Under the pieces are notes generated by a model that had not been told where the DNA came from, searched no databases, and saw only the letters and a program-made list of their open reading frames with translations. A program made the translations under genes and the position numbers. A DNA stretch of 11,077 nucleotides from JAWXBM01 sp037968555 (GTDB taxonomy: Bacteria; Pseudomonadota; Gammaproteobacteria; Xanthomonadales; SZUA-36), in the NCBI GenBank assembly GCA_037968555.1, contig JBBKVS010000332.1, positions 1 through 11,077 of the forward strand. The letters run 5' to 3'. Below are positions 1-3,914 of the stretch, piece by piece (within the stretch, counting starts at the first letter, position 1; each line of letters opens with the position of its first letter).

Positions 1-118
1 CATCCAGATGGTGGTGACTTTGATAGCACCGATCGCAATGGAAGATGGGTTGCGTTTTGCAATTCGCGAAGGCGGCCGCACGGTTGGTGCTGGCGTCGTA
101 GCCAAGATCTTCGAATAA
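1..118 (+). CDS. tuf: Elongation factor Tu, C-terminal end (partial)
   Basis: The first 118 bases encode the last 38 residues of EF-Tu, reading from base 2 and ending at TAA 116-118. EF-Tu is the GTPase that delivers aminoacyl-tRNA to the ribosomal A site. The visible part is the end of beta-barrel domain 3, with the family-diagnostic run GLRFAIREGGRTVGAGVVAK followed by a short tail IFE. The preceding residues, VVTLIAPIAMEDG, also match the family. The 5' part, including the GTPase domain, lies outside the window. It is followed 24 bases later by tRNA-Trp, with no clear terminator between, so co-transcription with the tRNA is likely. Many proteobacteria carry two tuf copies; this is the copy next to secE (tufB position in E. 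coli). Identification is near certain; which copy number applies here cannot be told. Confidence 0.97.
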   Translation, partial: IQMVVTLIAPIAMEDGLRFAIREGGRTVGAGVVAKIFE

Positions 119-142
119 AGCATTACAGGTTAGTAAAACGAC

Positions 143-218
143 AGGCCAGTAGCTCAATTGGCAGAGCGGCGGTCTCCAAAACCGCAGGTTGGGGGTTCGA
201 TTCCCTCCTGGCCTGCCA
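143..218 (+). tRNA. trnW: tRNA-Trp (anticodon CCA)
   Basis: A complete 76-base cloverleaf can be folded by eye. The acceptor stem AGGCCAG (143-149) pairs with CTGGCCT (208-214), the discriminator is G215 and CCA is encoded at 216-218. The D stem is GCTC/GAGC (152-155/164-167). The anticodon stem GCGGT/ACCGC (169-173/181-185) carries loop CTCCAAA with anticodon CCA at 176-178. The T stem GGGGG (191-195) pairs with CCCTC (203-207), with one G-U pair, and the loop is TTCGATT. Anticodon CCA reads UGG, so this is the tryptophan tRNA. Its place between tuf and secE is seen in other proteobacteria. It probably shares a transcript with tuf and is released by processing, because I see no convincing promoter in the 24-base gap. 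Confidence 0.98.
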
Positions 219-255
219 CTGAGCCGGTCAAAAAAAGGCATGTAATTTACACAAC

Positions 256-636
256 ATGAGTACGAAAGCAGAAACTGAAAAGTCACAAGTAGCCAACACT
301 TTGTTGTTGGCTTTGTCCGCAATAATGCTCGTGGGTGGTGTTGCTGGGTATTACTACTATCAGGACACCGTAATTACCCCTATACGGGTAGTCAGCCTGA
401 TTGCCATTGCTGTATTTGCATCATTTATCGCTGCGCAATCAGTAACAGGCGCTGCGTTTTTCCGCTTCATAAAAGAATCGGATATTGAGCGCCGCAAAGT
501 AGTTTGGCCAACTCATCAGGAAACATTACAAACTTCCTTGATGGTCATAATTGTGACCATTCTGATTTCGCTATTCCTGGCGGCAGTTGACTGGGGGCTG
601 GGTTCAATTATACGCAGCCTGGTCGGAGGGGCCTGA
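256..636 (+). CDS. secE: Preprotein translocase subunit SecE
   Basis: SecE is the small essential clamp subunit of the SecYEG channel in the inner membrane. The 126-residue product matches the E. coli length (127) and three-helix topology. Hydrophobic segments lie at about residues 13-34, 44-66 and 94-120. The conserved amphipathic segment before the last helix is present, with the signature KVVWPT at residues 81-86 and an acidic/basic run (KESDIERRK) just before it. The start ATG at 256 gives a normal N-terminus, MSTKAETEK. The Shine-Dalgarno is weak: only AAGG-like bases about 15-20 upstream, which suggests modest translation or reliance on upstream transcription. It lies 37 bases after tRNA-Trp and its TGA is only three bases before nusG, so the two genes form one operon and are probably translationally coupled. 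Confidence 0.97.
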   Translation: MSTKAETEKSQVANTLLLALSAIMLVGGVAGYYYYQDTVITPIRVVSLIAIAVFASFIAAQSVTGAAFFRFIKESDIERRKVVWPTHQETLQTSLMVIIVTILISLFLAAVDWGLGSIIRSLVGGA

Positions 637-639
637 GTC

Positions 640-1173
640 ATGGCAAAGCGCTGGTATGTCGTTCATGCCTACTCGGGATTTGAAAAACAGGTAAAGCGCT
701 CTCTGGAAGACCGCATTATGCGGGCTGAAATGGAAGAGCAATTTGGCGAAATCCTGGTTCCTACTGAAGAAGTAGTTGAGATGAAGGGTGGCCAAAAGCG
801 CCGTTCAGACCGGAAGTTTTTCCCCGGCTACGTGCTGGTAGAAATGGAAATGACCGATGAATCATGGCACTTGGTTAAGGATGTGCCAAAAGTGATGGGA
901 TTCATCGGTGGTACAGCAGACAGGCCCGCTCCGATCACCAAGAAGGAAGCGGAAACCATACTGGACCGTGTCAAGGAGGGCGTGGATAAGCCGCGTCCAA
1001 AAGTATTGTTTGAGCCTGGCGAAATGGTTCGGGTGGTCGATGGTCCATTCAACGACTTCAATGGTGTGGTTGAAGGCGTGGATTACGACAAGAGCAGATT
1101 GAAAGTTGCAGTACTGATTTTTGGGCGTTCAACGCCGGTGGATCTCGAATTCCATCAGGTTGAGAAGGCCTGA
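640..1173 (+). CDS. nusG: Transcription termination/antitermination factor NusG
   Basis: NusG binds RNA polymerase at the clamp/protrusion cleft, suppresses pausing, stimulates Rho termination and can tether the leading ribosome through S10. The 177-residue protein (E. coli 181) has an NGN domain at about residues 4-112, starting KRWYVVHAYSGFE and including the polymerase-facing motif FFPGY (60-64). A linker with KPRPK follows, then a KOW domain at about 124-177 (FEPGEMVRVVDGPFNDFNG). Phe161 in IFGRSTP corresponds to the residue used by E. coli NusG for S10/Rho contact (Phe165 there). The start ATG at 640 has a good Shine-Dalgarno, GGAGGGG, at 624-630. It ends with TGA and an immediate in-frame TAG. 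It follows secE directly, and the spacer to rplK carries the L1-type leader. Confidence 0.98.
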   Translation: MAKRWYVVHAYSGFEKQVKRSLEDRIMRAEMEEQFGEILVPTEEVVEMKGGQKRRSDRKFFPGYVLVEMEMTDESWHLVKDVPKVMGFIGGTADRPAPITKKEAETILDRVKEGVDKPRPKVLFEPGEMVRVVDGPFNDFNGVVEGVDYDKSRLKVAVLIFGRSTPVDLEFHQVEKA

Positions 1174-1240
1174 TAGTTTGAATAAGTGTCCTGGCTGGTA
1201 GCAGCTGGGTTTGTAAACGCGCTTATGGCGCAATCAACGA

Positions 1241-1284
1241 CGGGGAGCTGGTTCACAGGTTGAACAGCGCTTGGACCCGAGGAG
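1241..1284 (+). promoter_or_regulatory. Candidate L1 ribosomal-protein autoregulatory leader of rplK-rplA
   Basis: The leader just upstream of rplK folds into two stacked helices around an asymmetric loop. GGG (1242-1244) pairs with CCC (1276-1278). GCTG plus TTCA (1247-1250, 1252-1255) pair with TGAA plus CAGC (1261-1268), with G1251 bulged and hairpin loop CAGGT. The 3' side of the internal loop is GCTTGGA (1269-1275). The Shine-Dalgarno GAGGAG (1279-1284) abuts the closing helix, eight bases before the ATG at 1292. This layout is that expected of the mRNA site by which L1 represses the rplK-rplA cistrons, mimicking its 23S rRNA site. The structure is read directly from the sequence; L1 binding is inferred from the family and position. 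Confidence 0.75.
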
Positions 1285-1291
1285 ATGAAAA

Positions 1292-1726
1292 ATGGCCAAG
1301 AAGGTCGCAGCCTACATCAAGCTGCAAGTTAAGGCTGGTCAAGCCAACCCCAGTCCACCGGTAGGCCCAGCATTGGGTCAGCACGGTGTGAACATCATGG
1401 AATTCTGCAAGGCGTTTAATGCCAAGACGCAAGGTATTGAGCCGGGTCTGCCTACGCCAGTGGTCATCACTGTCTATTCAGACCGTAGCTTTACCTTCAT
1501 CACCAAAACGCCGCCTGCGGCTGTTTTACTGATGAAAGCGGTGGGTATTCCTAAAGGCAGTGGTGAACCCAACACCAAGAAAGTTGGTACCGTCACCCGC
1601 GAACAGCTGGAAGAAATTGCCAAGATTAAACAGCCTGATATCACCGCTGCCAGCTTGGATGCCGCAGTGCGGACCATTGCCGGATCTGCCCGTAGCATGG
1701 GCTTGAACGTGACTGGAGTCGAATAA
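1292..1726 (+). CDS. rplK: 50S ribosomal protein L11
   Basis: L11 binds 23S rRNA in the GTPase-associated centre together with L10-L7/L12, and contributes to factor-dependent GTP hydrolysis and, in other bacteria, RelA activation. The 144-residue product (E. coli 142) begins MAKKVAAYIKLQV. It has the N-terminal signature ANPSPPVGPALGQ (19-31), including the flexible proline-rich switch that faces factors and thiopeptide antibiotics. VNIMEFCKAFNAKT follows at 33-46. The C-terminal rRNA-binding domain runs from about residue 75 and includes KTPPAAVLL (72-80) and ARSMGL (133-138). The start ATG at 1292 has Shine-Dalgarno GAGGAG eight bases upstream, inside the putative L1 operator. The stop TAA overlaps the rplA start by one base, so coupling of L11 and L1 synthesis is expected. 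Confidence 0.98.
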   Translation: MAKKVAAYIKLQVKAGQANPSPPVGPALGQHGVNIMEFCKAFNAKTQGIEPGLPTPVVITVYSDRSFTFITKTPPAAVLLMKAVGIPKGSGEPNTKKVGTVTREQLEEIAKIKQPDITAASLDAAVRTIAGSARSMGLNVTGVE

Positions 1727-2421
1727 TGGCCAGAATCAGCAAAAGACTGAAGGCGATTCGTAGCCAGGTGGAGCCCGGAAAAGCTTACACACTGGATGAA
1801 GCCCTGGAAATTCTGCAGCAAAGCAGCAAGCTCAAATTTGTTGAGTCAGTTGATGTGGCTGTACGCCTTGGTGTCGACCCACGTAAATCCGATCAGAACG
1901 TGCGTGGCTCAACGGTACTTCCAAATGGCACTGGCAAGCAAGTTCGTGTCGCTGTGTTTGCACAAAGCGAGAATGCCGAGAAAGCATTGGCTGCTGGTGC
2001 AGACGTGGTTGGTATGGACGACCTGCATGATCGCATGAAAGATGGCGACCTGAATTTCGACGTAGTTATTGCTACTCCGGATGCCATGCGTGTGGTTGGT
2101 AAGCTGGGCCAGGTTTTGGGCCCACGTGGTTTGATGCCCAACCCTAAAGTAGGAACCGTCACTACCGACGTAGAAACCGCAGTGAAGAATGCCAAGGCTG
2201 GACAAGTGCGTTATCGCACTGACAAGGCCGGAATTATTCACTCGACCATCGGCAAGGCCAATTTCGAGCTGGACGCACTGAAAGGTAATCTTTCGGCGCT
2301 GCTGAAGGACCTGGTCAAACTGAAGCCTGCTGCAGCTAAAGGTGCTTATCTGCAAAAAGTTTCAATATCAACAACCATGGGCCCCGGCATTCTGGTTGAT
2401 CAGTCGAGCTTGAGTTATTGA
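1726..2421 (+). CDS. rplA: 50S ribosomal protein L1
   Basis: L1 forms the mobile stalk at the ribosomal E site that helps release deacylated tRNA. In enterobacteria it is also the translational repressor of its own rplK-rplA mRNA. The 231-residue product (E. coli 234) has the two-domain L1 fold. Domain I comprises the N- and C-terminal parts; the inserted domain II is roughly residues 68-160. The family signature LGPRGLMPNPKVGTVT is at 131-146. The C-terminal region has the usual KGAYLQKVSISTTMGPG run (205-221). The ATG overlaps the rplK stop (TAATG), and a GGAG Shine-Dalgarno lies inside the end of rplK at about 1714-1717. The gene is followed by a 302-base structured spacer. Identification is certain; autoregulation rests on the leader upstream of rplK. 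Confidence 0.98.
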   Translation: MARISKRLKAIRSQVEPGKAYTLDEALEILQQSSKLKFVESVDVAVRLGVDPRKSDQNVRGSTVLPNGTGKQVRVAVFAQSENAEKALAAGADVVGMDDLHDRMKDGDLNFDVVIATPDAMRVVGKLGQVLGPRGLMPNPKVGTVTTDVETAVKNAKAGQVRYRTDKAGIIHSTIGKANFELDALKGNLSALLKDLVKLKPAAAKGAYLQKVSISTTMGPGILVDQSSLSY

Positions 2422-2434
2422 TTTAGATTTTGTG

Positions 2435-2495
2435 CTGCGGGCCTGTAAAGGTCCGTAGTGTAAATAGGCGGGCCGACCTCGAAAGAGGCGAGGCC
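2435..2495 (+). other. Two small hairpins at the start of the rplA-rplJ spacer
   Basis: The first part of the 302-base spacer contains two hairpins. CTGCGGGCC (2435-2443) pairs with GGTCCGTAG (2450-2458) in a 9-bp stem with two G-U pairs and loop TGTAAA. It begins 13 bases after the rplA stop but is not followed by a T-run, so it is not a standard terminator. Next, GGCC (2471-2474) pairs with GGCC (2492-2495) around an inner CCTC-GAAA-GAGG hairpin (2477-2488) with a GNRA tetraloop. These may protect the upstream mRNA 3' end, be processing sites, or form the outer part of the L10 leader. No convincing promoter is visible in this stretch, although E. coli has a promoter in the equivalent region. 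Confidence 0.5.
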
Positions 2496-2502
2496 GTCAG
2501 AG

Positions 2503-2580
2503 ACCGCAGGTATGAAGCAACTCTCTAGTTGTTTCGTTTAATGGCGAACCGGGTGACCGGCCGTAGCCTGCGTAGATGGT
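2503..2580 (+). promoter_or_regulatory. Candidate L10 ribosomal-protein leader (L10-L12 binding site)
   Basis: ACCGCAGG (2503-2510) pairs with CCTGC (2567-2571) and then GGT (2578-2580), leaving a one-sided bulge GTAGAT between the two helices. Inside lie two hairpins. GAAGCAACT (2514-2522) pairs with AGTTGTTTC (2527-2535), nine base pairs with one G-U. CCGG-GTGA-CCGG (2549-2560) is capped by a GNRA tetraloop. A TTTAAT segment lies between them. A helix-bulge-helix base closing a multi-hairpin junction upstream of rplJ is the layout of the known L10 leader, where L10-(L12) complexes repress rplJ-rplL translation. The pairing is visible in the sequence; the assignment rests on position and my recollection of the family, and a covariance-model search was not possible. 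Confidence 0.65.
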
Positions 2581-2667
2581 GGAGCCCCCGCCACTAAAGC
2601 GGGTTTCCCCAATTTAAAAGATTGGGAAACCAGAACGGGTAAGCCCGTTTTAGTGGCGGGGTCACCA
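2577..2667 (+). repeat. Nested long inverted repeat in the rplJ leader
   Basis: An 18-base arm CCCCGCCACTAAAGCGGG (2586-2603) is complementary to CCCGTTTTAGTGGCGGGG (2644-2661) at every position, with 17 Watson-Crick pairs and one G-U at 2599/2648. Inside it, TTTCCC-C-AAT (2604-2613) pairs with ATTGGGAAA (2621-2629) with one bulged C, around loop TTAAAAG. Outside it, TGGTG (2577-2581) can pair with CACCA (2663-2667). Bases 2630-2643 bulge out and hold a second CGGG that can pair locally with 2644-2647 instead. No T-run follows, so this is not an intrinsic terminator. It could be a lineage-specific extension of the L10 leader, a double-stranded RNase III target, or a small inserted palindromic repeat. 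I cannot choose among these from one sequence. Confidence 0.7.
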
Positions 2668-2723
2668 CTGGATTGAGTCAAAAAAGCCGGGATTTCCGGT
2701 TCACAGACTCCAGGAGGTAACCA

Positions 2724-3251
2724 ATGGCGCTCAATATTGAGCAAAAGAAGGCAGTAGTTGCAGAAGTGTCCCAAGTGGCCAGTTCAGCACTTGCCGCTGT
2801 TGCCGCAGAGTATCGTGGTCTGACCGTTACGGAAATGACCGAACTGCGTGTTAAAGCACGTCAGGACGGGGTATTTCTCAAGGTTGCCAAGAACACTCTG
2901 GTACGTAGGGCCGTAGAAGGCACCGAGTTCGAATGCATGATGGATGCACTGACAGGACCACTCCTGTTTGCATTTAGCATGGAAGAACCCGGAGCAGCGG
3001 CCAGGCTGGTCAAAGACTATGCCAAGGATCACGACAAACTGATAGCCCGTCTGGTGGCTGTTGGTGGCCAGCTGTTCGACGCATCCGAATTGGATCGTCT
3101 GTCCAAGCTGCCTACCCGCGAACAGGCACTGGCTATTCTGATGGGCGTAATGAAAGCGCCTATCGAGAAGTTTGTCCGCACCCTGGCAGAACCTCACGCC
3201 AAGCTGGTTCGTACCGTGGCTGCAGTGCGAGATGCTAAGCAAGCTGCTTGA
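2724..3251 (+). CDS. rplJ: 50S ribosomal protein L10
   Basis: L10 anchors the L7/L12 dimers to the ribosomal stalk base beside L11. In E. coli its complex with L7/L12 represses translation of the rplJ-rplL mRNA. The 175-residue product is about ten residues longer than E. coli L10 (165). It starts MALNIEQKKAVVAEV and has the conserved rRNA-binding region with AEYRGLTVTEMTELR (28-42) and KVAKNTLVRRA (53-63). The long C-terminal helix that recruits L7/L12 dimers starts near TREQALAILMG (131-141) and runs to about residue 172. The start ATG at 2724 has a near-ideal Shine-Dalgarno, AGGAGGT, at 2712-2718. GGTT (2698-2701) and AACC (2719-2722) flank that site and could pair across it. The gene follows a long structured leader. 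Confidence 0.98.
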   Translation: MALNIEQKKAVVAEVSQVASSALAAVAAEYRGLTVTEMTELRVKARQDGVFLKVAKNTLVRRAVEGTEFECMMDALTGPLLFAFSMEEPGAAARLVKDYAKDHDKLIARLVAVGGQLFDASELDRLSKLPTREQALAILMGVMKAPIEKFVRTLAEPHAKLVRTVAAVRDAKQAA

Positions 3252-3306
3252 TTTTCAACTATTCAAAGGGTTTAACGACCCCCGACAATTCAATTAGGAG
3301 ACGATA

Positions 3307-3681
3307 ATGGCCGTTTCAAAAGATGACATTTTGGAAACCATTTCAAATATGAGCGTAATGGAGGTTGTAGACCTCATCAGCGCAATGGAAGAGAAGTTTG
3401 GTGTTTCAGCCGCTGCGGCAGTAGCCGTTGCAGCTGGTCCTGCAGCAGAAGCTGCAGCTGCGGAAGAGCAGACAGAGTTCAACGTAGTTCTGGCCTCATT
3501 CGGAGCCAACAAGGTATCAGTGATCAAGGTTGTTCGTGAACTCACTGGCCTGGGTCTGAAAGAAGCAAAAGACCTGGTTGAAAGTGCTCCTTCTGTTGTC
3601 AAGGAAGCAGTTGCCAAGGCTGAAGCTGATTCAGTCAAGGCAAAGCTCGAAGAAGCAGGCGCTTCTGTCGAGATTAAGTAA
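3307..3681 (+). CDS. rplL: 50S ribosomal protein L7/L12
   Basis: L7/L12 is the multi-copy stalk protein that recruits EF-Tu, EF-G, IF2 and RF3 and stimulates their GTPase activity. The 124-residue protein has the standard build. An N-terminal dimerisation domain that binds L10 spans about residues 1-34. An alanine-rich flexible hinge spans about 35-54 (AAAAVAVAAGPAAEAAAAEE). The globular factor-binding C-terminal domain spans 55-124, with signatures GANKVSVIK (67-75) and LTGLGLKEAKDLVE (79-92). The Shine-Dalgarno AGGAG (3296-3300) lies six bases before the ATG. The 55-base gap after rplJ holds only a weak 4-bp GGGT/ACCC hairpin. High copy number relative to L10 is expected, so strong independent initiation here fits. 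Confidence 0.98.
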   Translation: MAVSKDDILETISNMSVMEVVDLISAMEEKFGVSAAAAVAVAAGPAAEAAAAEEQTEFNVVLASFGANKVSVIKVVRELTGLGLKEAKDLVESAPSVVKEAVAKAEADSVKAKLEEAGASVEIK

Positions 3682-3686
3682 CATCC

Positions 3687-3827
3687 ACCCTGTTTATCAG
3701 GGTTGAAAATGGAGTGGGCTGGGGACGCAAGTCTCCGGCCTGTTCCTGTTTGCGCTAAAGCGCAACTGGTGGGGCGCTGAATCCATCCGGGCTTTTTTCC
3801 GGAGTGGGTCTGTATCGAAACAGCGCC
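3687..3827 (+). promoter_or_regulatory. Multi-hairpin rplL-rpoB spacer (possible attenuator / RNA processing region)
   Basis: Four structures follow each other. ACCCTG (3687-3692) pairs with CAGGGT (3698-3703). GGCTGGGGAC (3717-3726) pairs with GTCTCCGGCC (3731-3740), ten pairs with two G-U and a GCAA tetraloop. TTGCGC (3750-3755) pairs with GCGCAA (3760-3765) around TAAA. GGCGCTG (3773-3779) pairs with CAGCGCC (3821-3827), enclosing a second stem, ATCCATCCGG (3781-3790) with CCGGA and TGGGT (3799-3803, 3805-3809). In E. coli this interval has a partial attenuator and an RNase III site that lower rpoBC expression relative to ribosomal proteins. The only T-run (3793-3798) sits in a hairpin loop, so a classical terminator is not apparent. 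The structures are visible; the role is inferred from the E. coli layout. Confidence 0.55.
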
Positions 3828-3858
3828 ATTTCGTCCCGGCCAGTCAGAACACAGGGGC

Positions 3859-3886
3859 GGAGCTGGTTAATGTAACCAGAGTGACC
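3859..3886 (+). promoter_or_regulatory. Hairpin directly upstream of rpoB, L1-leader-like
   Basis: CTGGTTA (3863-3869) and TAACCAG (3873-3879) form a perfect 7-bp stem with a three-base ATG loop. GG (3859-3860) can pair with CC (3885-3886), leaving an asymmetric internal loop AG/AGTGA. The left side GGAGCTGGTT is identical to 1244-1253 in the putative L1 site ahead of rplK. It ends immediately before an in-frame ATG at 3888 and 28 bases before the conserved rpoB start. The loop of only three bases is tight, so the end pair may open. Role unknown. Confidence 0.4.
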
Positions 3887-3899
3887 AATGATCGCAAAC

Positions 3900-3907
3900 G
3901 AGGCGGG
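3900..3907 (+). promoter_or_regulatory. Ribosome binding site supporting the rpoB start at 3915
   Basis: GAGGCGGG lies upstream of the ATG at 3915, with 11 bases between GAGG and the start codon, slightly longer than ideal. It favours 3915 over the in-frame ATG at 3888, whose upstream bases (CCAGAGTGACC) contain only a poor GAG match. The conserved beta N-terminus also begins at 3915. Confidence 0.6.
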
Positions 3908-3914
3908 TTCAAAC

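Noticed and set aside
1174..1240. Promoter for rplK in the nusG-rplK gap (TTGAAT at 1178, TGTAAA at 1212).
   Set aside because: The spacing between these boxes is 28 bases, far from the usual 17, and no other credible pair of boxes is visible. A GCGC-TTATG-GCGC hairpin (1219-1231) is too short to call a terminator.
1909..2355. Long minus-strand open frames opposite rplA, rpoB and rpoC (for example 148 codons at 1909-2355).
   Set aside because: They lie entirely opposite highly conserved genes, have no Shine-Dalgarno or recognisable domains, and are shadows of biased codon use on the + strand.
2418..2449. Promoter for rplJ just after rplA (TTGATT at 2418, TGTAAA at 2444).
   Set aside because: The spacer is about 20 bases, the -10 match is weak and it overlaps the 2435-2458 hairpin. 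E. coli has a promoter in this area, but the sequence here does not support one.
2586..2661. Terminal inverted repeats of an insertion sequence.
   Set aside because: There is no transposase frame, the arms are almost adjacent (40 bases between them), and no flanking target duplication is visible. A small repeat element is still possible and is kept as a finding.
2680..2700. Minus-strand terminator-like pattern: CCGG stem followed by T6 when read on the minus strand.
   Set aside because: The stem is only 4-5 bp and there is no minus-strand gene ending here. The same CCGG-loop-CCGG pattern recurs at 3787-3802, but CCGG is self-complementary and easily arises by chance.
3787..3798. T6 run after CCGGGC as an intrinsic terminator of rplL.
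   Set aside because: No upstream segment makes a strong G/C stem with CCGGGC. The T-run is better explained as the loop between TCCGG and CCGGA.
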